Source of the DNA: Limnovirga sp038203525
Lineage (GTDB): Bacteria > Bacteroidota > Bacteroidia > Chitinophagales > Chitinophagaceae
Length of the DNA: 34,128 nucleotides
Assembly (NCBI GenBank): GCA_038203525.1
Contig: JBBRDW010000041.1
Location: forward strand, 1 to 34,128
Reading direction: 5' to 3'
The notes under the pieces are model-generated. The model was given only the letters and a program-made list of their open reading frames with translations. It had not been told where the DNA came from and ran no database searches. This document shows positions 1 to 8,740 of this stretch, one piece after another; position 1 is the first letter of the stretch; each line of letters opens with the position of its first letter. A program made the position numbers and the translations under genes.

Positions 1-1
1 T

Positions 2-124
2 CCTTTTAAAACAATGGTTGTAAAAAATATTGCGCAGGAAAATGTGAAGACGAATGAAAACGGAATTGCTGAAGTGCTTATGCAAAAAGGGCAAACAATC
101 ATTTTTGAAAATGGATATGAGTAA
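2..124 (+). CDS. C-terminal fragment of an unidentified protein, cut by the left edge
   Basis: An open frame enters from the left edge and ends at TAA 122-124, giving about 40 residues that include IAEVLMQKGQTIIFENGYE before the stop. The translation looks coding (no internal stop, mixed polar and hydrophobic residues) and ends in a short beta-like segment. That would fit the terminal strand of a secreted or enzyme beta-domain, but the fragment is too short to assign to a family. The core of a dispersed repeat (271-290) follows 147 bp downstream. I do not assign a function. Confidence 0.5.
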   Translation, partial: PFKTMVVKNIAQENVKTNENGIAEVLMQKGQTIIFENGYE

Positions 125-371
125 GTAGTGTGAATGCTAAATTTATTTCATGCATCCGCGTGTTGCTCAAGGAAATTAAAGCAAGAAGGAAACCGTATTG
201 CTTTGCATTTCGTGCCAATCCATGGATAGCTTTTTTATGGGCCCGGCAACAGAACAAGAATTAAACTTCCGTTGCGTCGCACTCTTGTACTTTTGGTTCA
301 TTATGCAGCCGTGGCTGTTCCATAAAACTTAAAGTTGTAAATAATGAAGACGATAAATAAAATATAATCTT
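125..371. repeat. Intergenic region with one dispersed repeat unit (core 271-290, + orientation)
   Basis: This gap lies between the left-edge gene and the DUF1801 gene. It carries one unit of the dispersed repeat: a T-run and gggcccggcaac box at about 233-250, then a spacer, then the core gttgcgtcgcactcttgtac at 271-290 followed by tttt. The core is in the sense direction relative to the upstream gene. No convincing promoter for the downstream gene is visible. Confidence 0.7.
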
Positions 372-833
372 ATGCAATCAAGCGCAGCAACACCAGATGA
401 ATATATAGATGAATTACCCGAACAAAGGCAGGAGGCAATTCGCAAACTAAGGGATGTAGTTTTAAAAAACATACCCAAAGGTTTCGTTGAAACAATGGGC
501 TATGGAATGCTGGCTTATGTGGTGCCGCACAGCCTTTACCCAAAGGGTTACCACTGCAATACAAAGCTGCCGTTGCCACTTATAAATATTGGTTCGCAAA
601 AGAATTTTATTGCTTTACATCACCTGGGTATTTATGCCGACAAGGCTCTTTGCGACTGGTTTGTAGCCGAATATGCCAAGGCCGGTACCGGCAAATTAGA
701 TATGGGTAAAGGATGTATAAGGTTTAAGAAGCCGGAAAATATTCCTTTTGAATTAATTGGCAAACTGGCAGCTAAAATAACCCCTGAAAACTGGATTGAA
801 CTTTATGAAAAAAATTTTATCCGCAAAAAATAA
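372..833 (+). CDS. DUF1801 domain-containing protein
   Basis: A 153-residue soluble protein with no signal peptide. The N-terminal half carries the DUF1801 signature: TPDEYIDELPEQRQEAIRKLRDVV (about residues 7-31), then a KGFVETMGYGMLAYVVP stretch. A later NIGSQKNFIALHHLGIY segment is also typical. DUF1801 proteins are small, often have a frataxin-like fold and have no proven general biochemical role. The ATG at 372 is the natural start because the DUF1801 N-terminus begins there. The stop overlaps the ATG of the next tiny reading frame (TAATG at 831-835). DUF1801 genes often lie near TfoX-like genes, which is relevant to that fragment. Family assignment is confident; function is unknown. Confidence 0.88.
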   Translation: MQSSAATPDEYIDELPEQRQEAIRKLRDVVLKNIPKGFVETMGYGMLAYVVPHSLYPKGYHCNTKLPLPLINIGSQKNFIALHHLGIYADKALCDWFVAEYAKAGTGKLDMGKGCIRFKKPENIPFELIGKLAAKITPENWIELYEKNFIRKK

Positions 834-925
834 TGGCATACAATGAAAAGCTTGAATATTGCGTAAACCTTGCGCTTGCTTATAATAAAATTGCAAAAGC
901 ATCAAAGAAGAGAAAGAAAAAATAA
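833..925 (+). pseudogene. Tiny TfoX-N-like reading frame, probably a gene remnant
   Basis: A 30-codon frame starts at an ATG that overlaps the DUF1801 stop codon, which is a translational-coupling arrangement. It begins MAYNEKLEYCVNLALAY, resembling the N-terminus of TfoX-N family proteins (MAYDEKLA...). It then runs into a lysine/arginine-rich end and stops, so the rest of a TfoX domain of about 100 residues is missing. I infer a truncated remnant of a TfoX-like gene that once formed a pair with the DUF1801 gene. It could instead be a chance small frame. The resemblance is short and from memory, so confidence is low. Confidence 0.35.
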
Positions 926-1092
926 CTGCGATACAGAAGCTTGTTATTTATAGGCATGTTAGCAGGGAATCTGTATTTCTTTGTTGATTTATAATTAGAA
1001 AATAAAAGAAAAAATCAAAGATTGTAACAGGCGATGCCCAAAGATCTATTGCCCGGCTAATAAATTGTATTGAAATTCCTGGCAAATAAACG
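926..1092. repeat. Intergenic gap with a degenerate repeat-unit edge
   Basis: This lies between the TfoX-like fragment and the 3' end of the caspase gene. The segment 1030-1075 (aggcgatgccc... then ggcta..aaattgtattgaaat) matches the stretch 30888-30936 that follows the repeat core at 30868. It is therefore probably the decayed outer edge of a repeat unit oriented toward the caspase gene's 3' end. The 20-bp core itself is not recognisable here. Confidence 0.4.
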
Positions 1093-4000
1093 CTATTTAA
1101 TTACTTCGATCGGGAAGTCGTTTCCATATCCATAACTCGCCGGATATTGTGGACTTCCCTTGTATTTCTGCGATAATTCGGGCACTTGTATTTCGAGGTA
1201 AGCTTTTAATTCGTTTACGGTAATTTGCTTATCACCATTGGCGGCACCACCTTTTAAGCCCTGCAACAAAGCATACGTAAATACACCATGCCGAAGCTGC
1301 GAAAACTCTGCTGCAAACTGCTCGCTTCCGCTCGCTGTAAGCCAGTGACTTCCTGTACTGCGGGCTAATTGTGCAATCGCTTTTTCTTCTGCCGCACCAC
1401 GCATAGCAATAGCATCAATCATTCCGGCACTCTGGCATGCATCGAGAATAAATAACTGTTTCTGTGCGGGAATATTTTTAGAAAATTCCTGTAACTCATT
1501 TGCTGAAATTCCTTTTTGGGCAAGTGCATCATCGGCTCCGTACAATTGTGTTACATCGTATGGAACAATGTAAAATTCTTTCTTAGCGTTATTGTCGCTC
1601 ATTACGCCGTGGCCTGCATAGTAAAAAATAAATAGATCTTTTGGTTTTGCCTCTTTAATAACTGTTTGTAAAGTAGTTACAATTTTATCTTTCATAGCTT
1701 CTTCATCAGTTATAAAATAGAGTTTTGTTTTTGAAAATATGCCATTGTTGTTTTGTTGTATTTCATCTTTAAATGCAGTGGCATCTGCTTTTGCGTAGTT
1801 TAAATTGTATTTGGGGTTTTTATAATTATCTATGCCAATTACTACCAAGTGTAGTGTAACATCTGCATTAGCAGGCACAGGAATATTTTTAGCTGGAATA
1901 TAATTTACATCTGTTTCATCGGGCTGGCTTTCTGTGCGTTGTTTGTTTAACGCAATTGCTTTAAAACTATTGATGCCTGGCGCCAGTTTTATGGTAAATG
2001 TTTTTGTTAAACTTTTTTGATCCTCATCTTCAACTACAAGATTCCTGTTGGTGCCATCAATGAGCTTACCATTTAGGTAAAGTCGTATTTCGTCAATTGC
2101 ATCTTCGGAACATGCTGCGTTTACTTTTATGTTGATGTTTTCGTTGGTCCAGTCAATTTTTGCTACATCGTCACTAATTACCAGGTTGCGGGCAACATCA
2201 AAAATCATTTTCACTTTTGGCGGCGATGCAAGCTTGTTTACATCAACATCAGGAACTGGCAATACATCGTTTTGTAAAACCCTTGCAAGCAGGTTTGGTG
2301 CATAAAATTTTTCATAAAGATTATCAAGCGGAATTGTTTCTACGCCCTGAACATAATACAGTTTTTTCACAGCATCTTCAGATGCATCGAACTGCCCGTT
2401 GGGTGTAACAATTACCCATCCGCCGTTTTTAAATAGTACCAATTTGGCAAGCTCTACGCCTTTTACGGCATCCCAGAATCGAATGGTATTGTCATTGCCC
2501 GAAGAAACCAAAATACCATTTGCAAGCCATCGCACCTGCCTCACATAAGATTCGTGGCCTTTTAAAAAAGCCGTGTTTACAAACTCCCTGCGGTTATATA
2601 CCCATATTTCTTCGTTCTGTACGTAGGCAACCAGGTTGAGATCAGGAGAAATTGCGGCATTTACTTTTTGATAGGAATCGTCGCTTATCTGCACTTGGTT
2701 CAAACTCATATTAATGGGCGTTTCCGTTGGCGGCTTAGGCGCTGTTACATCGTACTCGCACCATTTAAGGCCTTCATTGTATGTTTTACCTTTTATAAAA
2801 TAAAGTTTCTTCCCGTCGGCAGAAAGTCTCATCACCTGAATATCGGCAGAATAAAAAGGGCCGGAAGATGTGTATTGCTGAAGATCATATATCGAAACTT
2901 GATCCGCTTTCACGGCTACATAACGGCTGTCATCGGAAAAGGAACAAACATTGTTGTTATCATTGAGGTATTCATCTTTCTTAAGCTTATCACCAAGACG
3001 GTCAATAGAAATTTCTTTTATTAAATTACCAGAAAGCAAATCATATAAATCAATATAATTTTTATATGCAACTACTAATTTTTTATTGTCGGGCGTAATA
3101 CCCAATGCCGCAACCTGCTTATCGGGAATACTAAAGCTGAGATATGGAGCATTAAATGCAGGCGATTTGTACAACTGAATTGCTTTTTGGTTGTAAGTTG
3201 CTGTTACACTAGCATCAGCAGAAATACCCACAATACTCATTAACTCCTTCGGCTCGTTTTGAAAAGAAGCTGCGGTTACCTTACCATTGTCAAGACAACT
3301 GAAAAAGCCACAAGGCGAATCAAAAATACCATCCATTACTAATGCGGTGGCTTTGGTTGCTAATTCCCAAACAACTGGTGCAATTACATCTTCTCCATAA
3401 GTTCTTATTAATTTGCCTGTAACAATATCGTATTGTTTTAAAGTGCCTTTAAATTTATCACCAGCCACCAGCATATTGCCATTTAAAGCCATGCAAATAA
3501 CATCTTCGTCGGGCGTTTTTATTTCGCCAGTTTTTTTGCCAGTAGTATAATCCGCGGTAACAATAGATCCATCACCAATTACGGCCATTTGATTGTTACC
3601 GCTATAAACAACCTGGTTTTTTAACGATTGTAACCTTGCTGATCCGGGTACTTTGAAGTTAAAGTTTAAAACTTTTGCCAGCGTAACGCCACTGTTTAAT
3701 TCAGGCACTGATATCATGTCGCCTTTACGGTTTGTAGAAAAATTAAAACCAAACACATTTCCTGCAGGAGTATAACCTATCATTACTTCACCCGGTTCCT
3801 GTTGTTTTGAACTGGTGATCTTCCCGGTTGCGATATTTAAAATTTGTGTAGTAAAAGTTGCTACAATAGAAAGTTCGTCTCCATTAGGCGACAGGCTGAT
3901 AATTTCTGCATTACCTGCATCATACAATGTCTTTTCGGAGAATGATGGCAAATTAACTGCAGTAATTTTACCTTCTTTAGATAATACAAAGAGGCTATTG

Positions 4001-4359
4001 CCACCTATTACAGCATCTTTGGCGCTATGGTTTGTTTTATGCAGCAATTTAAACGATGGAAATGCATAGAAATAAATTGCTTCTGATGTCCCAATCGTCA
4101 ATATTTTATTGTCAGCGCTTACCTGCATACAGGTAGGGAAATTATCAACTGAAAGATTCTTCAGCAGGCGGCCGGAATTTGTATCCCATATCTTCACGCC
4201 TTTTGCACCCGTGCCCACCGAAAAAAGATATTTTCCATCGGCGGAAAATTTGGTAAGATAAACCTGGTCACCATGACCGGCTGGTACAATCAGTTGGGGT
4301 ACCTGCGCAAAGAGTCCGGTAGAAAAGAGAATAAATAAAAATAATTTTACAAGTTTCAT
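1093..4359 (-). CDS. Secreted WD40-repeat / caspase-family (peptidase C14) protein
   Basis: A 1088-residue protein with an N-terminal signal peptide (KLFLFILFSTGLFAQ, residues 4-19). About 650 residues of WD40-type beta-propeller repeats follow (for example SADGKYLFSVGTGAKGVKIWD near the N-terminus and GNDNTIRFWDAVKG around residue 625). An Ig-like linker comes next, then a C-terminal caspase-like domain from about residue 835. The catalytic dyad is visible: His917 in YYAGHG and Cys975 in LDACQSAG. The domain is therefore probably active, cleaving after Arg/Lys or Asp as bacterial caspase homologues do; substrate and specificity are unknown. The gene stands alone, divergent from the EPS locus. 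WD40-caspase fusions are common in Bacteroidota and cyanobacteria and are discussed as stress or cell-death proteases, but the signal peptide points to the periplasm or cell surface here. Confidence 0.9.
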   Translation of the reverse strand: MKLVKLFLFILFSTGLFAQVPQLIVPAGHGDQVYLTKFSADGKYLFSVGTGAKGVKIWDTNSGRLLKNLSVDNFPTCMQVSADNKILTIGTSEAIYFYAFPSFKLLHKTNHSAKDAVIGGNSLFVLSKEGKITAVNLPSFSEKTLYDAGNAEIISLSPNGDELSIVATFTTQILNIATGKITSSKQQEPGEVMIGYTPAGNVFGFNFSTNRKGDMISVPELNSGVTLAKVLNFNFKVPGSARLQSLKNQVVYSGNNQMAVIGDGSIVTADYTTGKKTGEIKTPDEDVICMALNGNMLVAGDKFKGTLKQYDIVTGKLIRTYGEDVIAPVVWELATKATALVMDGIFDSPCGFFSCLDNGKVTAASFQNEPKELMSIVGISADASVTATYNQKAIQLYKSPAFNAPYLSFSIPDKQVAALGITPDNKKLVVAYKNYIDLYDLLSGNLIKEISIDRLGDKLKKDEYLNDNNNVCSFSDDSRYVAVKADQVSIYDLQQYTSSGPFYSADIQVMRLSADGKKLYFIKGKTYNEGLKWCEYDVTAPKPPTETPINMSLNQVQISDDSYQKVNAAISPDLNLVAYVQNEEIWVYNRREFVNTAFLKGHESYVRQVRWLANGILVSSGNDNTIRFWDAVKGVELAKLVLFKNGGWVIVTPNGQFDASEDAVKKLYYVQGVETIPLDNLYEKFYAPNLLARVLQNDVLPVPDVDVNKLASPPKVKMIFDVARNLVISDDVAKIDWTNENINIKVNAACSEDAIDEIRLYLNGKLIDGTNRNLVVEDEDQKSLTKTFTIKLAPGINSFKAIALNKQRTESQPDETDVNYIPAKNIPVPANADVTLHLVVIGIDNYKNPKYNLNYAKADATAFKDEIQQNNNGIFSKTKLYFITDEEAMKDKIVTTLQTVIKEAKPKDLFIFYYAGHGVMSDNNAKKEFYIVPYDVTQLYGADDALAQKGISANELQEFSKNIPAQKQLFILDACQSAGMIDAIAMRGAAEEKAIAQLARSTGSHWLTASGSEQFAAEFSQLRHGVFTYALLQGLKGGAANGDKQITVNELKAYLEIQVPELSQKYKGSPQYPASYGYGNDFPIEVIK

Positions 4360-4499
4360 GGGTTAAAGATAAATGGATCTTACTATGCACGCATACCCTT
4401 TTGAAGGTATTTACCGGGCAATGATTTTTGGGCCAGGCAATTAGTTTTCACAGCATCGGGTGTTGCAGCTTGCCCCGCCCATTGCGCATATGCGTCAAG

Positions 4500-4747
4500 C
4501 AAAGAAATACATTTATTGAGCCAACAGTATTACTACTATTGAGCTTCCGTTGCGTCGCACTCTTTTACTTTTGGTTCCCTTTGCGCCTTTCAGGATTCAG
4601 GCGTTTTTTTCGTGCAAATGAAAGCGAAGATTATTCGGCAACGCATTAATATTTAAAACCATTTACTAAATCCTTATTAAAAGACAACCTAAAACCATTA
4701 CTGGTAAACACTTTCAGCGATTTTTATCAAAAATTAGCTTGACGCAT
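4500..4747 (+). repeat. Long intergenic repeat, copy 1 (partner at 25680-25930)
   Basis: This matches 25680-25930. The first part, including a dispersed-repeat core at 4549-4568, is only moderately conserved. The last 135 bp (4613-4747, from tgcaaatgaaagcgaag to cttgacgcat) differ from the partner by five substitutions and one 1-bp indel. Copy 2 has an open 41-codon frame in this block. Here the missing T puts a stop after RINI, so this copy cannot make the same peptide. Confidence 0.85.
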
Positions 4748-4750
4748 GCA

Positions 4751-4930
4751 CGCCCGTTGCGGCGGTCGCACTCTTGTACATAATAATTGGCTGCATCCAA
4801 GTAAAAGGCAAGAGGGCAAGGTTTTCAGTTAAACTGTTCAGTTTTCATTGCTGCTCCCTACTGGTCCGGACGTACAAGTGTGCGACGCAACCAGGTTTAA
4901 TAGTAGCACCACTGCCGGGTTCAAAAAAAT
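4751..4930. repeat. Paired inverted repeat element (cores about 4763-4779 and 4872-4891)
   Basis: The left core reads gcggtcgcactcttgtac and the right core is its approximate reverse complement, gtacaagtgtgcgacgcaac. About 90 bp lie between them. The interior (aaaaggcaagagggcaag...tttcag..aaac.gtt) resembles the interior of the element at 9645-9787, so the two are copies of one element. The right flank continues with tagtagcaccactgccgggttcaaaaaaa, the outer edge of the unit. The left core is imperfect (an inserted GG), suggesting decay. Confidence 0.75.
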
Positions 4931-5283
4931 AATGAATTAAAAGAAAATTGGTTTCCCTCTATTTAGTTGCTGGAATTATATTTTGCGTTTTTCATTGGGT
5001 AGCGTGCAACTTTTGCTGCTTATCAGCTCATTTTAAAAATGAGATTTTACACATGAAAACACGATGCTTTTTTCTTTTTTATAAACGAGGACCTCAATTT
5101 GTTTTACCGGCATTTAATTGATATTTGCTGATGTTCCTTTTTATTAATTAAAATTTAATCCCATCAAATTAAACATACATTGCCAGAATGTAGTCTATTT
5201 TGCCTTTGTACGTAACTCTTGTTTTTTTATTATTGTCATTTTCGATGTTATTTATCAATCTACCAAAACATGCAACTTTCTTT

Positions 5284-5315
5284 TTTGGACTTAACAGACT
5301 GCACCTTTACATTTG
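5284..5315 (+). promoter_or_regulatory. Predicted Bacteroidota-type promoter of the EPS operon
   Basis: TTTG at 5284-5287 is followed after 20 bp by TACATTTG at 5308-5315. This matches the Bacteroidota -33 (TTTG) and -7 (TAnnTTTG) consensus with normal spacing. The ATG of the first EPS gene lies 31 bp beyond the -7 box, so the leader would be short. It is the only full consensus match I found at a gene start in this window. Confidence 0.65.
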
Positions 5316-5346
5316 CACATAATTTTAAAACCTCAACAGAAAATCA

Positions 5347-6165
5347 ATGAAAATTTTGAAACCAATCTACGGATCCCTTCTAATTCCCGTTTCAGTAATT
5401 GTTTTGTTTTCGGTTTTTACTGCGTCCTGCAAAATTGAAAGGATTGCAATATTGAAAGATATACCAGATACAACTACAGTAAAATATGTTCCTTTATCTC
5501 CTTTTTCTTCTCCGGTTGTACGGACAGATGACATTCTTAATATAGTTGTTCAAACACTTGATGTACAAGCAAACAGCATATTGAATCAGGGAAATCTTCC
5601 GGTAAATTCAGGAGCGGTTTCAGGAAATTCCGGAACACAATCCTCAGTAACAGGGTATTTGGTAGGAAAAGACGGCATGATTAATTTACCTTATATCGGG
5701 GATGTTTTTGTTAGGGGCCTAACTACCGAGCAAATAAAAAATGCTGTTTCGGTAAAAATGGCTCTTTATTTTAAAGACCCCGTTGTAAACGTGCGATTTG
5801 CTAATTTTAAAGTTACCGTTTTAGGCGAGGTTAAGAATCCATCAACTTTTCTCGTTCCCAATGAAAAGCCAACTATCATCGATGCGCTGGGGCTTGCGGG
5901 CGATTTGACAATCTATGGCAAACGTGATAATGTAATGCTGATAAGGGATGGCGATGGCCGTAAAGAAATCTCAAGGTTAAACCTTGATAGTTCCAAGACG
6001 ATTAGCTCCCCTTACTTTTATCTGCGCCCAAATGATGTGGTTTACGTTGAGGCCTCTGCTTCTAAAGTTCAAAGCACCGATGCTTACAGAAACAAGAATA
6101 TAACATTAATAGCAGCTGCGCTATCTTTTGTAACCTTGCTAACGGCTAGAATATTATTCAAATAA
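5347..6165 (+). CDS. Polysaccharide export lipoprotein, Wza-like (Poly_export/SLBB)
   Basis: A 272-residue outer-membrane polysaccharide export protein. The N-terminus is a lipoprotein signal with a lipobox-like FTASC, so the acylated cysteine would be about residue 28. The Poly_export domain follows (RTDDILNIVVQTLD...GYLVGKDGMINLPYIGDVFVRGLTTEQI). One SLBB domain begins at VTVLGEVKNPSTFLVPNE, and the protein ends in a C-terminal hydrophobic segment (ITLIAAALSFVTLLTARILF). This short form with a terminal TM helix is usual in Bacteroidota and shorter than E. coli Wza (about 380 residues). It should form the outer-membrane part of the capsule/EPS export channel with the Wzc-like protein 59 bp downstream. 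It is the first gene of the locus, behind the predicted promoter. Confidence 0.92.
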   Translation: MKILKPIYGSLLIPVSVIVLFSVFTASCKIERIAILKDIPDTTTVKYVPLSPFSSPVVRTDDILNIVVQTLDVQANSILNQGNLPVNSGAVSGNSGTQSSVTGYLVGKDGMINLPYIGDVFVRGLTTEQIKNAVSVKMALYFKDPVVNVRFANFKVTVLGEVKNPSTFLVPNEKPTIIDALGLAGDLTIYGKRDNVMLIRDGDGRKEISRLNLDSSKTISSPYFYLRPNDVVYVEASASKVQSTDAYRNKNITLIAAALSFVTLLTARILFK

Positions 6166-6224
6166 CTTTAACCCTTGCTAAAGGACAGCAACTCTAATTG
6201 AATTAAATTTTAATTAATCAGTAT

Positions 6225-8621
6225 ATGGAAAGCATCAACAACAATTCGGGTGTAAGTAATTTTAAAGCCAACGAAGATGGATTTGACTTCGGTTATCTGG
6301 TAGCGAAGGTTGCTGGTAACTGGAAGTGGTTTGTATTATCACTGGTAAGTTGCATTGCAATAGCATTGCTTTACCTCCTGTATGCCATACCTACTTTTTC
6401 AATTGCTGCAAGGGTTATGGTAAATGGCAATAACTCCTCCAAGATGCAAAGCGGTGTTTCGCAGACTGACATACTTGATAAATTGCCAATTTTCGCTCAG
6501 GATGCCGATGTAAACAATGAGGTTGTTGCTATACACTCACGAACACTTATTGAGAAAGCCATCCACGACCTTCAAATGAATGTGTCGTATTTTGAACAGG
6601 GCGATATTAAATTTGCAGAAGTTTATAAAAAATCCCCATTTTTTATAAACCTGCTCGAATTAAGAGGAGGTTTGGACTATCCGCTTTCTTGGGACGTGAG
6701 GATTGATGGGGATAAGGTTAAATTCATGGACGATTTTTCTGATGATACTTTTACAAAAACATGGGGAGATACAGTAACATTAAAATTTTGCACCTTTGTG
6801 CTCCTAAAAAACCCCGATGCAAAGCCTGTTACAGATAAATCGTTACCACTTGGCTTAAAAATTGCGCCTTATGATGCAACCTATGCTAGCTATAATTCTG
6901 GGTTGCTAACATTTATTTCTGCAACGCTAACAACATCAATGGATATTACTTTTGATGCTTCTGTTCCCAAGAAAGGCGAAGATTTTGTGAACTACCTTAT
7001 CAGTCTATACGTATCATCCAAAATTGAAGCAAATAATGCCATAGCCGATAGCACCATTACATTTATTGATGACAGGATAAGGCAGGTTGCCAGCCAATTA
7101 AGTAATGTAGAGCAAGGTATTCAAAGCTATGCGCAGGCAAGCGGTATTACTGATATACACACCCTTTCTCAATCACTTATCGGCCAAAGCAGCGATGCAG
7201 GTAAAGCACTTTCGGCACAAGAGTCTCAAATATCTTGGGTTAACAGGGTTGAGTCTGTTTTGGCTGATGAAAAAAGTACTTTACCAACCGTAGCACCTAT
7301 TACAGACCAGGCTTACATTCAGTTAGTGGAGAAATACAATGCGCTGCAACAACAGAGACAGCAGTTACTTCAGGTTAATACCGAAGCAAACCCACAGGTA
7401 AAAGCAGTGGATGTTCAGTTAACGCTTATACGCTCGAACCTTGTAAAAACACTTGAAACTTATAAGGAAGGTCTGATGGTAAGTCAACAAAACCTTGCAC
7501 AACAGAATAACGCAGTAAAAAGCTCCATACAAAAAATACCTACTCAGCAAAGGGTTATCCTGGAATCTTCCCGCAAGCAGGATGTAATGCAGCAGTTGTA
7601 TGTATACTTACTTACTGTTAGAGAACAAACAGCCGTTGCAAAATCAAATAATATTGCCCCTATCAGGGTTATTGATGCAGCCCAGGCAAGTGTATTGCCT
7701 ACATGGCCAAGTAAACCACTAGTTATTTTGGCTGCAATATTCATGGGCTTACTTATCCCTTCTCTGGTAATTCTTATCAACGAATTAAGCAATAATAAAG
7801 TTATTACGCCTTCTGATATTGCGGGTTCCACCTCTGCGCCACTTATCGCAGAAATTAGCCAGTCGAAATCTGCAAATCCTGTTGTTATCAGCAAAGAATC
7901 CCGTACAGCTGTTGCAGAGCAATTCCGTACACTTAGGACAAATCTTCTCTACCGCATGACAGGAACAAATGATAAAGTTATCATGTGTACTTCAACCGTT
8001 AGCGGCGAAGGAAAATCTTTTGTATGCCTTAATCTGGCAACGGCACTTGCATTATCTGGCAAAAAAGTTTTGCTGGTAGATATGGAGTTGCGAAAAGCCC
8101 AGCTTTCTGCAGACCTCGGCATAGAGAATAATATTGGCATAGCAGACTATCTTGAAAGAAACGCCACTTTAAATGAGGTTATTCAACCTTCCGGAATCAA
8201 TGAAAATTTGTGGTTGCTTTCTTCCGGCGAGCTGGTATCGAACCCATCAGAAACATTGCTTAATGACAAAATGCAGGTATTCTTTGATGAAATGAAACGT
8301 AAGTTTGATTATGTAGTTGTAGATACCCCACCGGCTGCTATTGTTACAGACGCACAGGTTATTGGGCGCCATGCAGATATTACGCTTTACGTGGTAAGAC
8401 AAAAGTATACTTACAAGAAGCACTTAGAAGTAATTGAAGATCTTAAAGCAAATGGCAAGCTTAAAAACATATACGTAATTCTAAACGGTATTCAGCTTGT
8501 GCCGGGTTATAACCAGGGCTATGGTTTCGGTTACCGATTTGATGAAGACCTTGGATATTATCATGCCGAAGAATCAACTGAGAAGAAATCACTTATTAAA
8601 AGATTATTTCCAGAAAGCTAA
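6225..8621 (+). CDS. Wzc-like polysaccharide copolymerase / tyrosine autokinase
   Basis: A 798-residue inner-membrane protein combining a Wzz chain-length domain with a cytoplasmic BY-kinase. TM1 lies at about residues 33-55 (WFVLSLVSCIAIALLYLLY). A large periplasmic region with coiled coils and a GNVR-like segment follows, with TM2 at about 503-522 (PLVILAAIFMGLLIPSLVIL). The kinase domain has Walker A VSGEGKS (Lys597), Walker A' VLLVDME (Asp619) and Walker B VVVDTPPA (Asp700). The C-terminus has a tyrosine cluster (GYNQGYGFGYRF...LGYY), the usual autophosphorylation tail. All key residues are present, so it should be active. It controls EPS polymerisation and export together with the Wza-like protein and the Wzy-like polymerase downstream. 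No separate phosphatase gene is visible in the window. Confidence 0.93.
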   Translation: MESINNNSGVSNFKANEDGFDFGYLVAKVAGNWKWFVLSLVSCIAIALLYLLYAIPTFSIAARVMVNGNNSSKMQSGVSQTDILDKLPIFAQDADVNNEVVAIHSRTLIEKAIHDLQMNVSYFEQGDIKFAEVYKKSPFFINLLELRGGLDYPLSWDVRIDGDKVKFMDDFSDDTFTKTWGDTVTLKFCTFVLLKNPDAKPVTDKSLPLGLKIAPYDATYASYNSGLLTFISATLTTSMDITFDASVPKKGEDFVNYLISLYVSSKIEANNAIADSTITFIDDRIRQVASQLSNVEQGIQSYAQASGITDIHTLSQSLIGQSSDAGKALSAQESQISWVNRVESVLADEKSTLPTVAPITDQAYIQLVEKYNALQQQRQQLLQVNTEANPQVKAVDVQLTLIRSNLVKTLETYKEGLMVSQQNLAQQNNAVKSSIQKIPTQQRVILESSRKQDVMQQLYVYLLTVREQTAVAKSNNIAPIRVIDAAQASVLPTWPSKPLVILAAIFMGLLIPSLVILINELSNNKVITPSDIAGSTSAPLIAEISQSKSANPVVISKESRTAVAEQFRTLRTNLLYRMTGTNDKVIMCTSTVSGEGKSFVCLNLATALALSGKKVLLVDMELRKAQLSADLGIENNIGIADYLERNATLNEVIQPSGINENLWLLSSGELVSNPSETLLNDKMQVFFDEMKRKFDYVVVDTPPAAIVTDAQVIGRHADITLYVVRQKYTYKKHLEVIEDLKANGKLKNIYVILNGIQLVPGYNQGYGFGYRFDEDLGYYHAEESTEKKSLIKRLFPES

Positions 8622-8655
8622 TTGATAAACTATAAATTAATTTAAGTATTGGTAG

Positions 8656-8740
8656 CCAGACCTGCCCGGTAAAAACAGATATTTTGCATGATGGAAAATA
8701 TTTTAAAGCCCTTAATTTTTATTGGATCGGGCAGGTCTGG
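8656..8740 (+). promoter_or_regulatory. 13-bp perfect inverted repeat bracketing the start codon of sulfotransferase 1
   Basis: ccagacctgcccg (8656-8668) is the exact reverse complement of cgggcaggtctgg (8728-8740). The 59-nt interval contains the tandem ATGs at 8688 and 8691. The right arm encodes part of the PAPS-binding loop (SGRSG). As RNA, this would form a GC-rich stem with the start codon in the loop. It may be a translational control hairpin or a site for DNA inversion. The repeat is seen directly; either role is inference. Confidence 0.5.

Larger units (their letters stand above)
4360..5346. other. Long noncoding region between caspase gene and EPS operon
   Basis: About 1 kb without a credible gene. 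It holds a long repeat shared with 25663-25930, three dispersed repeat cores (4549-4568, about 4763-4779, 4872-4891), a small hairpin (ctcatttt/aaaatgag, 5027-5043) and, at the right end, the EPS promoter. A 73-codon frame at 4428-4649 is part of the repeated DNA and is interrupted relative to its partner copy, so it is not called as a gene. Confidence 0.7.

Noticed and set aside
8656..8740. Invertible promoter like those of Bacteroides capsule loci
   Set aside because: The interval is only 59 bp, includes the start codon and the first codons, and has no full promoter consensus; kept only as an alternative to an RNA hairpin.
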